Positions 1 to 5,400 are shown, counted from the first letter of the stretch. The stretch is 9,013 nucleotides of DNA from Candidatus Subteraquimicrobium carltonvillense (GCA_002339355.1 DDKQ01000087.1:10072-19084); one strand, 5' to 3'. Notes: generated by a model not told the origin, from the letters alone. Numbers and translations are program-made.

Positions 1-125
1 TCCCCCGCCAACCTGACCGCTTCCTCACATTGGTCTGGGAAATGCTCTAAACCTAAAAGCATTCCCTCTGCATCTACTGCCTTTACCTTTTCAACCTCGT
101 CTAGATCGATGGTTATCCCATTCAC
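1..125 (-). CDS. Bifunctional phosphoglucose/phosphomannose isomerase, N-terminal 41 codons (partial)
   Basis: The minus strand is open from a GTG at 125-123 to the window edge and encodes a 41-residue N-terminus. Its features are an LDDLE-like segment (IDLDEVEKV), then VDAEGML and FPDQCEEAVRLA. This is the characteristic start of the SIS-fold bifunctional phosphoglucose/phosphomannose isomerases of Actinobacteria, Archaea and relatives, which interconvert glucose-6-P, fructose-6-P and mannose-6-P in the cytoplasm. The SIS domains and active site lie outside the window. GTG is preferred because a weak GGAAAG lies 6 nt upstream and because the frame further upstream runs into a REP-like hairpin. 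It lies 219 bp downstream of the phosphohexomutase gene on the same strand and would feed it mannose-6-P. The family call rests on about 25 recognisable residues. Confidence 0.68.
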   Translation of the reverse strand, partial: MNGITIDLDEVEKVKAVDAEGMLLGLEHFPDQCEEAVRLAG

Positions 126-174
126 CGAATGCTTTCCACTTCCCCATTGAAATTGCTTCCCTGCTTGGGTCTTT

Positions 175-200
175 GGGTCGACACGGAGGTCGACCCCTAC
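175..200 (-). repeat. GTAG-type REP-like hairpin, CTCCGT loop
   Basis: On the minus strand GTAG (200-197) is followed by arm GGGTCGAC, loop CTCCGT and arm GTCGACCC, a perfect 8-bp stem. It lies just upstream of the isomerase start and faces a similar hairpin at 223-248 head to head. GTAG at the foot of a palindrome is the hallmark of REP elements mobilised by RAYT (TnpA_REP) transposases; no RAYT is in this window. Confidence 0.7.
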
Positions 201-222
201 ATTTAATGGTTCTGCGATTTTT

Positions 223-248
223 GTAGGGACGAACCTCTGTGTTCGCCC
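223..248 (+). repeat. GTAG-type REP-like hairpin, CTCTGT loop
   Basis: GTAG (223-226) is followed by arm GGACGAAC, loop CTCTGT and arm GTTCGCCC. Seven of the eight stem positions pair. It is in inverted orientation to the copy at 175-200, with 22 bp between the two GTAG ends, like the paired REPs of a BIME. Confidence 0.68.
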
Positions 249-252
249 TTCA

Positions 253-273
253 GTAGCGCGGCCGTACGGCCGC
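253..273 (+). repeat. GTAG-type hairpin with a 16-bp perfect palindrome
   Basis: GTAG (253-256) and one C precede a perfect 16-bp palindrome at 258-273 (arm GCGGCC, centre GTAC, arm GGCCGC). It starts 4 bp after the previous hairpin. It has the GTAGC head of the copies at 5436 and 345 but lacks their TTCAT/TTTACC loop, so it is a shortened member or a chance relative. Confidence 0.5.
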
Positions 274-282
274 TATTGTTTT

Positions 283-348
283 GTCGGGGACCCGCCTGGA
301 GCGAAGCCTCCCTTTGGGACCGGACGGGCAGGTAAACCCCGACGCTAC
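283..348 (-). repeat. GTAG-type hairpin interrupted by about 41 bp in its loop
   Basis: On the minus strand GTAG (348-345), C, arm GTCGGGG (343-337) and loop start TTTACC are followed by GC-rich sequence at about 290-330. The matching arm CCCCGAC comes only at 289-283. The 7-bp outer arms pair perfectly. The intervening sequence is itself partly foldable (GGAG with CTCC), as if a second small repeat had entered the loop. The TAG of the GTAG head is the stop codon of the phosphohexomutase gene. It occupies the gap between that gene and the isomerase, so it may act as a transcript 3'-end hairpin. Confidence 0.55.
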
Positions 349-1829
349 GATCTACAGCGAGCCTCGTCCAGAATCTCTTGTCCCACTTTAAGGAGGGTAG
401 AAACCCTCTCAGGACTGCTGGCTTCGGCGTAGATGCGAACGACCGCCTCCGTTCCAGATAGTCTGATCAGGAGCCAACTCTCATCGGCAAGGAAAAACTT
501 GCACCCATCCATATTGTCGATGGTAACCACCTTAACTCCAGCCAATTCGCTGGGATTGAAAGTCTTTAAAAAGCCAAGGAGATTTTCCCTTACAGTTGAT
601 GCCGTTTCCACACCATGTCTGCCGACAGGCAGGTCCACCCGATCATAATAAAAATAACCTATTCTCTTCATTAAATCATCCACCAATTCCTTAAGGGTCT
701 TCCGATGAGTGATCATGATTTCCACGAGAAGCAACCCAATTAAGATTCCATCCCTCTCCGGGATATAATTCTTTATCCCAATGCCTCCACTTTCCTCGCC
801 CCCGATTAAAACATCGCGGGTCAAAATATGCTCGCATATGTATTTGAATCCAATGGGAGTTACATGTAGGGGCAGATTGTACTTCCTCGATAAGATATCG
901 ATCATTTGAGTGGTGGAAACGGTCTTGACCACTTCGCCGCGCCATTTGCGCTGGTTAACCAGGTGTTCCAGAAGAAGTGCAAATATTTGATGGGAATCGA
1001 TGAACGCTCCTGAAGGATCAATGGCTCCCGTTCGATCCGCATCTCCGTCCATCGCCAGACCTACATCGAAACCTCTCCTTTTGACCTCGCGATGAAGATC
1101 CTCGAGATTCTCCGAGATGGGCTCGGGATTTATTCCCCCAAAGGTAGGATTTATCCTCTTATGGATTTCCACCACCTCGCAGCCAAGCCTGGAAAGAGCC
1201 TCACTTAAGTATCCCTGCCCCGCTCCGTACATGGGATCGACAATCACTTTGAGTTGGGAGTTGGGGGTTGGGGGTTGGGGGAATAGATTTTTATCTAGGA
1301 GGGTGAGGATGTTGGAGAGGTATGCTTCCTTGGGATCGAAAAAGCGCAGGCGATCTTCCTTGGTTGCTTCCTCCAGAGAAATCTTGAGCGGTTTCTTACC
1401 CCGAGCTGAATTCCTTCGATAACACCGCTCTATTTTCCCGATGATCTCCGGAGTTGCGGAACCGCCGAAAGAAGCTTTAAACTTCAAACCATTGTACTGA
1501 GGAGGGTTATGGCTCGCCGTAATGAGAATGGCTCCATCCGCCCGTTTGTCCACAACGGCAAATGAGACCACGGGAGCGGGAGCAAAACTCTCAGTGAGTA
1601 AAACATCGAAGTCATTTGCCGCGGCAACGAGAGCGGCTTCCAAGGCAAACCTGTCCGAAAGAAACCTGGTATCATAACCAACAATTAATTTCGGATGAGG
1701 GCTGATGGCTGATGGCTGAAAGGTGATTTTGATGTAGTCGCATATGGCTTGAGAGACCCATCTCACGTTCTCGAAGGTGAAATCATCCGCTATTATTCCT
1801 CTCCAGCCATCAGTCCCAAATCTAATCAT
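345..1829 (-). CDS. Phosphomannomutase/phosphoglucomutase (alpha-D-phosphohexomutase)
   Basis: This 494-residue cytosolic enzyme moves phosphate between C6 and C1 of mannose or glucose, here most likely making mannose-1-P for GDP-mannose. The four-domain family signature is complete: N-terminal FGTDGWRG (4-11), catalytic phosphoserine loop TASHNPP (S106), metal loop DGDADR (261-266), sugar-specificity loop GGEESGG (343-349) and phosphate loop RLSGTEA (456-462). The last is usually RPSGTEP, so two prolines are changed. The ATG at 1829 gives the usual family N-terminus although only a weak AAAG precedes it. Three short repeats lie in frame within the gene: heptamer arrays at residues 37-45 and 183-193, and a CTGCC/GGCAG palindrome at 400-404. 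All three fall between conserved motifs. The TAG stop belongs to a downstream REP-like hairpin. It follows the YgiT-type gene by 36 bp. PMM versus PGM preference cannot be read from sequence. Confidence 0.93.
   Translation of the reverse strand: MIRFGTDGWRGIIADDFTFENVRWVSQAICDYIKITFQPSAISPHPKLIVGYDTRFLSDRFALEAALVAAANDFDVLLTESFAPAPVVSFAVVDKRADGAILITASHNPPQYNGLKFKASFGGSATPEIIGKIERCYRRNSARGKKPLKISLEEATKEDRLRFFDPKEAYLSNILTLLDKNLFPQPPTPNSQLKVIVDPMYGAGQGYLSEALSRLGCEVVEIHKRINPTFGGINPEPISENLEDLHREVKRRGFDVGLAMDGDADRTGAIDPSGAFIDSHQIFALLLEHLVNQRKWRGEVVKTVSTTQMIDILSRKYNLPLHVTPIGFKYICEHILTRDVLIGGEESGGIGIKNYIPERDGILIGLLLVEIMITHRKTLKELVDDLMKRIGYFYYDRVDLPVGRHGVETASTVRENLLGFLKTFNPSELAGVKVVTIDNMDGCKFFLADESWLLIRLSGTEAVVRIYAEASSPERVSTLLKVGQEILDEARCRS
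619..632. repeat. Small palindrome CTGCC-GACA-GGCAG inside the phosphohexomutase gene
   Basis: A 5-bp stem with a 4-nt loop encodes LPVGR (residues 400-404) in a variable segment between YFYYDRVD and the C-terminal domain. CTGCC/GGCAG-rich text recurs near 7483-7500 (ccggcaggcggg). This fits a short dispersed palindrome tolerated in frame, but the short stem could be coincidental. Confidence 0.35.
1251..1281. repeat. Heptamer tandem array (GAGTTGG/GGGTTGG, about 4.4 units) in coding sequence
   Basis: On the plus strand two GAGTTGG units are followed by two GGGTTGG units and a trailing GGG, strictly period 7. On the coding strand the array is read as residues 183-193, a proline-rich linker (FPQPPTPNSQ) just before the conserved KVIVDPMYGAG segment. 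The plus strand holds four G-runs of 3-5 with short loops, a G-quadruplex-compatible pattern. Its look recalls the heptanucleotide STRR repeats described in filamentous cyanobacteria, without implying relationship. Confidence 0.75.
1697..1719. repeat. Heptamer tandem array (GATGGCT, about 3 units) in coding sequence
   Basis: GAGGGCT, GATGGCT, GATGGCT and a trailing GA are period 7 on the plus strand. The coding strand reads it as residues 37-45 (QPSAISPHP), between the first helix and the KLIVGYDTRF strand of domain 1. It is the second period-7 array in the same gene. Confidence 0.65.
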
Positions 1830-1865
1830 CTTTAATGCTGTCGATGGCGAGTAAATTTGGAGGGT

Positions 1866-2099
1866 TTAAAATCCAGATGCTTCAAAGACTTTGCCAACTT
1901 CATGGAGTTTTACCTTCTTCTTCTCCAACTGGTCTCTTAAGTCGATGAGCTTATCGACTACCCCCCCAGCATAATATCGCTCGTGGCAATTTTTGCACGC
2001 CTCTGCTGGAACTTTGACCACAACTCTATTTTTCCCCCATAGTACTTCTTCTTCCACGGTTTTTTTCTCAAGTTGTCCACCGCAAAGTGCGCATTTCAT
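1866..2099 (-). CDS. YgiT-type zinc finger protein (MqsA N-terminal-like), putative antitoxin
   Basis: This 77-residue protein has two CxxC knuckles, C3/C6 and C35/C38, separated by charged strand-forming sequence. They are followed by a helical, lysine-rich tail (residues 46-77). This is the YgiT-type zinc-ribbon found as the N-terminal half of MqsA-like antitoxins; the DNA-binding HTH half of MqsA is absent. Its ATG overlaps the TGA of the preceding DUF4258 gene by 4 bp, and a strong AAGGAGG stands 8 nt upstream, so the two are co-translated. Toxin-first order matches mqsRA. I infer that it binds and neutralises the DUF4258 protein. Whether it autoregulates without an HTH is unknown. Confidence 0.75.
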   Translation of the reverse strand: MKCALCGGQLEKKTVEEEVLWGKNRVVVKVPAEACKNCHERYYAGGVVDKLIDLRDQLEKKKVKLHEVGKVFEASGF

Positions 2100-2410
2100 T
2101 CCCTTCGCCTCCTTAGATCAACCCAAAGTTCTTCACTAGGTTGATAAACTGTGATTATCACCAGTTTGCCTTCACTCTCTACAGGAGCACAAACAACGTG
2201 TAAGGATCTGCCCTTGTTAGTCCGCCCGAAAACTAAGCAGCTAGGATAGGGTCTATCTTCTTGATATTCCTCTATTATCTCTCCCTTTTGTAGTGCCTCT
2301 TTAACTTCATGCTCTCGAATTGGTCCTGCTTCCTCATAAAGCATTTCATTTTTTGCATGAGAAGTAAATACACAACTCTTAAGACACTGTCTAATTAGGG
2401 ATATATCCAT
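2096..2410 (-). CDS. DUF4258 protein, putative toxin partner of the YgiT-type protein
   Basis: This 104-residue protein matches the DUF4258 pattern. It has an early HA..EM segment (H18, E22), a helix before KGEIIEEY (42-49), RPYPSCLVFG (53-62), HVVCA (71-75), and the closing strand TVYQP (87-91) with W96. DUF4258 proteins are small, often sit beside YgiT-type zinc-finger genes, and have been considered RelE/MqsR-like in fold; activity is not established here. ATG is preceded by AAAGGA 5 nt upstream. It overlaps the next gene by 4 bp and starts 50 bp after the SDR gene, with a candidate promoter in that gap. The toxin role is inferred from the pairing. Confidence 0.7.
   Translation of the reverse strand: MDISLIRQCLKSCVFTSHAKNEMLYEEAGPIREHEVKEALQKGEIIEEYQEDRPYPSCLVFGRTNKGRSLHVVCAPVESEGKLVIITVYQPSEELWVDLRRRRE
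2108..2114 (-). promoter_or_regulatory. Strong Shine-Dalgarno AAGGAGG for the YgiT-type gene
   Basis: AAGGAGG lies 8 nt before the ATG at 2099, inside the 3' end of the DUF4258 gene. It is among the best-matched ribosome sites in the window, which would favour antitoxin over toxin synthesis. Confidence 0.75.
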
Positions 2411-2426
2411 AAAAGTCCTTTCGCTT

Positions 2427-2455
2427 ATCTTATTTTATAGTCTCACCATGGTCAA
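2427..2455 (-). promoter_or_regulatory. Candidate sigma-70 promoter for the DUF4258/YgiT pair
   Basis: On the minus strand TTGACC (2455-2450, 5/6 match to TTGACA) and TAAGAT (2432-2427, 4/6) are spaced exactly 17 bp. They fall in the 50-bp gap after the SDR stop codon and start 17 bp before the DUF4258 ATG. An alternative -10, TATAAA, overlaps the spacer. Confidence 0.4.
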
Positions 2456-2460
2456 AAGGT

Positions 2461-3411
2461 TTAAACTCTTTTGCGCCAATAGTTTAGCAAGTCTTCCAGG
2501 GTCTTTTCAAAGGGGATTTCGGGCTCCCAGCCCGTAGCTTTCTTGAACTTAGTGGCATCCCCCGCCAAGATGGGAACATCCGAGGGACGCATGCGAGCGG
2601 GATCTTGCCAAATCTTTACATCCACATCGCTCAATTTGAGCAGCATGTTGAGCATATCTGCAATCTTAAATGCCTTCCCCGATGCGATATTATACACCTC
2701 TCCAGGCTCACATTTTTCCAGCGCCAGCCAATAAGCCCTCACCACATCTCGGACATCGGAAAAATCGCGCTTCGCCTCCAGATTTCCCACTTCAATTACG
2801 GGCTCTTTTAGACCTTTTTCAATCTCCGCAATCTGTTTAGCGAAGTTCGATGTCACAAAGACCTCTCCACGCCTTGCTCCTTCGTGATTGAAAGCGCGGG
2901 TTCGCACGATGTGCATGCCATAGCTTTGATGATATTGGTATCCCAATAAATCCTGAGCTACCTTGCTCACCCCATAGGGACTCAGAGGTCTTAAAGAGTT
3001 TGTCTCCTTTATCGGAATTTCATTTTCATAAACCATTCCATACTCCTCCGAACTGCAAGCGAGCTGAATTCGAGGGTTGAGCTTCAATTCGCGTATAGCT
3101 TCAAAGAGATTCACTTGACCGATTATGTTGGTCACCAGCGTCTCAGCAGGTGCATGCCAAGAAGTGGGCACGAAACTTTGGGCCGAGAGGTGGAAGATGT
3201 AATCGGGTCTACTTTCGTCTAAAGCTTTAACTACCGAGGAAGCATCACGGAGATCACAATCGATTAATTTAATCTTATCCTTAATGTGATCGATGTTCTC
3301 AGTTCGGCTCCTCCACCTGATGGTCCCAAAAACTTCAGCCCCCTTTCTTAGGACATATTCGGCAAGATGACTTCCCGCAAACCCCGTTATACCTGTGATG
3401 AGTACCTTCAC
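2461..3411 (-). CDS. GDP-mannose 4,6-dehydratase / GDP-6-deoxy-lyxo-hexulose reductase family SDR
   Basis: This 316-residue extended short-chain dehydrogenase acts on GDP-mannose or its 4-keto-6-deoxy product. An N-terminal NAD(P) loop GITGFAGSHLAE (7-18) and D54L come first. Next is SSEEYG (120-125), whose S120/E122 align with the Thr/Glu catalytic pair of Gmd, and YGVSK supplies Y146 and K150. NHEGARRGEVFVT (175-187) resembles the Gmd RRGE-FVT segment. The GFAG loop, VGNLEAKRDF-DVRD and the RMRPSD-GD tail resemble Rmd reductases, so the protein mixes both signatures. GTG start at 3411 has GGAGG 7 nt upstream. Its neighbours supply GDP-mannose. It could make GDP-4-keto-6-deoxymannose, GDP-rhamnose, or both. 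Calling it simply Gmd would be the usual annotation; the exact reaction is undecided. Confidence 0.85.
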   Translation of the reverse strand: MKVLITGITGFAGSHLAEYVLRKGAEVFGTIRWRSRTENIDHIKDKIKLIDCDLRDASSVVKALDESRPDYIFHLSAQSFVPTSWHAPAETLVTNIIGQVNLFEAIRELKLNPRIQLACSSEEYGMVYENEIPIKETNSLRPLSPYGVSKVAQDLLGYQYHQSYGMHIVRTRAFNHEGARRGEVFVTSNFAKQIAEIEKGLKEPVIEVGNLEAKRDFSDVRDVVRAYWLALEKCEPGEVYNIASGKAFKIADMLNMLLKLSDVDVKIWQDPARMRPSDVPILAGDATKFKKATGWEPEIPFEKTLEDLLNYWRKRV

Positions 3412-3418
3412 CTTTCAA

Positions 3419-3423
3419 CCTCC
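3419..3423 (-). promoter_or_regulatory. Shine-Dalgarno GGAGG fixing the GTG start of the SDR gene
   Basis: GGAGG is separated by 7 nt from the GTG at 3411-3409. The glycine-rich nucleotide loop follows directly after this start, so no later start is possible. It lies 17 bp from the edge of the inserted element. Confidence 0.75.
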
Positions 3424-3501
3424 CCAATTTAAAATTTCAGGTTCTTCTCCATTTTTAGTGGGTAACTTAAGTAAAGTCCTGTTTCTTGCCTATCTTTCCT
3501 T

Positions 3502-3585
3502 GTCATTCTGAGCCCTTCGCTCACGTCATTCTGAGTGCAACGAAGAATCTCTGATCGCTCAGGATAAACTCCGCGAAGAATCTCT
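3502..3585. repeat. GTCATTCTGAG / CGAAGAATCTCT dispersed repeat, 3' of the GIY-YIG gene
   Basis: GTCATTCTGAG occurs at 3502-3512 and 3525-3535, and CGAAGAATCTCT at 3541-3552 and 3574-3585. This text is a familiar dispersed repeat in many uncultivated bacterial genomes. The gene's last codons (from 3559) run into it. A diverged inverted copy lies at 3998-4009 on the other side of the gene. Confidence 0.65.
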
Positions 3586-3912
3586 AGATCCTTCAACTTC
3601 ACTCAGAGCTTGCCCTGAATGCAATGAAGGGACAAGTTCTTCACTTAAATCCTTCCATTCTGGATTCATAGATTCAATCAAGGCTATTTTTTTGCTCCTC
3701 AACCAACCCTTAATTTGCTTTTCTCTGGCAATTGCACTTTCTACGTTATTCGTCGTTTCAAAGTAAATAAGCTTGGTAATATTATATTTCCTTGTAAAAC
3801 CTTCTACTAATTTATTCTTATGTTCATATACGCGACGCTGCAAATTGCTTGTTACACCGGTGTATAATGTTTTAGACTTGTTGGTCATGATATAGATGTA
3901 ATACTGCTTCAT
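3559..3912 (-). CDS. Small GIY-YIG nuclease domain protein
   Basis: This 117-residue protein has a single GIY-YIG domain. It has YIY (5-7) and YTG (17-19) as the name-giving strands, R27 with H31 of the catalytic helix, then REKQIKGW (63-70) including a conserved acidic residue, and NPEWKDL (83-89) closing the domain. Relatives of about 85-95 residues are stand-alone UvrC/Slx1-like endonuclease domains, often of unknown role. Here residues from about 94 on (VPSLHSGQALSEVEG and a serine-rich end) are translated repeat DNA, not family sequence. No Shine-Dalgarno is visible before the ATG, only AT-rich sequence, so expression may be poor. It is the only gene inside the inverted-repeat-bounded element, between the SDR and guanylyltransferase genes, and is not part of the sugar pathway. 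Confidence 0.82.
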   Translation of the reverse strand: MKQYYIYIMTNKSKTLYTGVTSNLQRRVYEHKNKLVEGFTRKYNITKLIYFETTNNVESAIAREKQIKGWLRSKKIALIESMNPEWKDLSEELVPSLHSGQALSEVEGSRDSSRSLS

Positions 3913-3970
3913 AATCTAAATATTTTAAATACTAACAGAACAGACCCTTCGCTTCCCCTTCGCGGAGCCT

Positions 3971-4009
3971 GCCCTGAGGCCCGCTCAGGGCCGAAGAGCT
4001 CAGGGTGAC
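3971..4009 (-). repeat. Inverted copy of the GTCA-CTGAGC repeat with an 8-bp hairpin, 5' of the GIY-YIG gene
   Basis: On the minus strand GTCACCCTGAGC (4009-3998) matches GTCATTCTGAGC at 3502-3513 in 10 of 12 positions, in opposite orientation. Next to it GCCCTGAG and CTCAGGGC (3971-3978 and 3984-3991) form a perfect 8-bp stem. Together with the copy at 3502 it brackets the nuclease gene. The rest of the gap 3913-4228 holds the element's right end, a GTAG hairpin and a tandem duplication; no gene. Confidence 0.55.
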
Positions 4010-4110
4010 ATTCCAGAGTGTCTCCCTATTTTTAGTGGTTTCTATCCACTATTTTTGGAGAAGAACCAAAATTCATAAAAAATTACAGCTTTGGGTTGTT
4101 CAATCCGAAT

Positions 4111-4135
4111 AACAGGGCTAAAGACCTGTTTCTAC
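4111..4135 (-). repeat. GTAG-type REP-like hairpin, TTTAG loop
   Basis: On the minus strand GTAG (4135-4132) is followed by arms AACAGG and CCTGTT around a loop containing CTTTAG. The 6-bp stem pairs perfectly. It is AT-richer than the other copies. The core TAAAG-x-CCTGTTTCT also recurs at 3472-3486 near the left end of the mobile element. Confidence 0.5.
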
Positions 4136-4160
4136 TATTTTAAATTTCTACTATTTTAAA
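4129..4160. repeat. Perfect 16-bp tandem duplication
   Basis: TTTCTACTATTTTAAA occurs twice without interruption (4129-4144 and 4145-4160). It overlaps the GTAG head of the hairpin at 4111-4135. There are no further copies and no spacers, so it is not a CRISPR. Confidence 0.7.
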
Positions 4161-4228
4161 TGAATGTAAAAATTGGATTTAAGGATTTACTATGCCTGGT
4201 AAATTAAGGTATCGAGGTCTGACCCCGG

Positions 4229-5341
4229 TTAGAATTTGATTTTTGCTCTTTCAATCTTTGTATCGGGCCAGATTCTCACCCCTCGTTTGAGATGGTTCTC
4301 ATCCTCGATGATCATATTGTCCCCTAAAACGGCGGTCTCCGCCACGTGAACCTTCTTGCCCAGGCAAAGCCCTCTACCCAAAAGGCTATTCCTGACAACA
4401 CTGGCTTCATCGATGTGGCAACCATCAAAGATTACGCATCTCTCAAGCATGGCACCGGTTTGAATCACGCAATTATTCCCTATCGTGGTATTACTAAAAA
4501 TTGTGGCATTGGAGTGAATATGGCAGTTCTTTCCAACCACCGTGGGACCAAATATGGTGGCTTCCGGACCTACTTCCGTCCCCTCGCCAATCCAGACCCT
4601 GGGCTTAATCTCTCTCCCAGCGAATTCGAAGTCAAGCTTACCGTCCAGGATATCATGATGAGCTTGGAGATACTTTTCAGGAGTCCCGATGTCTAGCCAG
4701 TAGGCGCCGGATGGAAATCCAAAAACCCTCTCGCCCTTCTCCAGCAGTGTGGGGAAGAAATCGCGCTCGAAAGAATAATTCTCACCCTTCGGTGCATACC
4801 TCAAAATTTCCGGTTCAAGCACGTAGGTTCCGGCATTGATCAGGTCCGTGGTTACCTCATCCCAGCTCGGCTTCTCCACAAAATTCAGGGCTTGACCCGA
4901 AGTATCCAGGGGAACCAAGCCATACGCCGTGGGATCCTCCACGGGAGTCAAGGCGATGGTCGCCACCGCTTTCTTCGCATGATGGTATTCCATGAGTTGA
5001 GCGAGATTAAGATTTGTAACGATATCACCATTGAAAACGATGAAGGTTCCCTCCAAAAATCTCTCCACGTTCTTGACGGCACCACAAGTGCCTAGGGGTT
5101 TTCCCTCAGTCACATAGGTAAGCTTCACCTTCAGATGGCTACCATCACCGAAATAGGATTCAAAACATTCAGGACGATAACTCGTGCTCAAGATGATATC
5201 GGTGAAGTCGTATTGCTTGAGCAATCTTATAACGTGCTCCAAAAGTGGGATATTAACCAAAGGAAGCATGGGTTTAGGAATGGTGCAGGTGAGTGGTCTT
5301 AGGCGTGTTCCCTGCCCTCCAACCAGAATTACGGCTTTCAT
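4229..5341 (-). CDS. Mannose-1-phosphate guanylyltransferase / NDP-sugar pyrophosphorylase with beta-helix domain
   Basis: This 370-residue enzyme most likely joins mannose-1-P and GTP to GDP-mannose and pyrophosphate. The N-terminal nucleotidyltransferase domain has GGQGTRLRP (8-16), PKPM with K23, NGD (104-106) binding Mg2+, FVEKP (154-158), NAG (169-171) and WLDIGTPEKY (215-224). Residues about 245-365 are hexapeptide-type left-handed beta-helix repeats (IGEGTEVGPEATI, VVGKNCHI, TIGNNCVI), as in GMPPB-like and archaeal enzymes. ATG has GGAGGGG 7 nt upstream. Context with a phosphomannomutase and a GDP-mannose SDR favours GTP and mannose-1-P. A glucose-1-P thymidylyl- or uridylyltransferase cannot be fully excluded from motifs alone. 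Now separated from the SDR gene by the mobile element, it may rely on read-through from the glycosyltransferases or a local promoter. Confidence 0.88.
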   Translation of the reverse strand: MKAVILVGGQGTRLRPLTCTIPKPMLPLVNIPLLEHVIRLLKQYDFTDIILSTSYRPECFESYFGDGSHLKVKLTYVTEGKPLGTCGAVKNVERFLEGTFIVFNGDIVTNLNLAQLMEYHHAKKAVATIALTPVEDPTAYGLVPLDTSGQALNFVEKPSWDEVTTDLINAGTYVLEPEILRYAPKGENYSFERDFFPTLLEKGERVFGFPSGAYWLDIGTPEKYLQAHHDILDGKLDFEFAGREIKPRVWIGEGTEVGPEATIFGPTVVGKNCHIHSNATIFSNTTIGNNCVIQTGAMLERCVIFDGCHIDEASVVRNSLLGRGLCLGKKVHVAETAVLGDNMIIEDENHLKRGVRIWPDTKIERAKIKF

Positions 5342-5373
5342 TTATAATCCCCTCCAATTTGTGACTTATCTTT

Positions 5374-5398
5374 GGTCGGGGATGAACCCCGACCCTAC
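5374..5398 (-). repeat. GTAG-type REP-like hairpin, TTCAT loop
   Basis: On the minus strand GTAG (5398-5395) is followed by arm GGTCGGGG, loop TTCAT and arm CCCCGACC, a perfect 8-bp stem. It lies 33 bp upstream of the guanylyltransferase start, in a 161-bp gap holding three or four such hairpins. Confidence 0.75.
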
Positions 5399-5400
5399 AT

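Larger units (their letters stand above)
3440..4067. mobile_element. ISL3-like non-autonomous element carrying a GIY-YIG nuclease gene
   Basis: The ends are inverted copies starting GGTTCTTCTCC (3440-3450 and, reversed, 4057-4067). The match continues as A, an A/T run and AGTGG-x-TA, about 20 of 25 positions. Immediately outside are AAATTTCA (3432-3439) and AAAATTCA (4068-4075), an 8-bp duplication with one mismatch. GG-initial inverted repeats and 8-bp duplications are the known habit of ISL3-family insertion sequences. No transposase is present in the 628 bp; the only gene is the GIY-YIG protein. Near the right end (about 4021-4063) a second, direct copy of the end motif forms an imperfect palindrome with the terminal repeat, so the structure may be nested. 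Family assignment is from memory of end sequences, not a search. Confidence 0.6.

Noticed and set aside
1..344. Possible tRNA or small RNA in the hairpin-rich gap before the isomerase gene.
   Set aside because: The stems are explained by GTAG-type repeats; no cloverleaf or CCA end was found.
691..945. Open frames on both strands inside the phosphohexomutase gene, and similar frames inside the SDR, guanylyltransferase and glycosyltransferase genes.
   Set aside because: They lie in other frames of well-supported genes and show no family motif.
4129..4160. ATTTCTACTATTTT resembles part of a Cas12a CRISPR repeat handle.
   Set aside because: The GTAGA half of the handle stem is absent, there are only two abutting copies, no spacers and no cas gene.
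4205..4232. AGGTCTGACCCCGGTTAGAA text beside the guanylyltransferase stop looks like a dispersed repeat.
   Set aside because: Only one copy in this window and a short GGTC/GACC palindrome; I cannot support it from sequence here.
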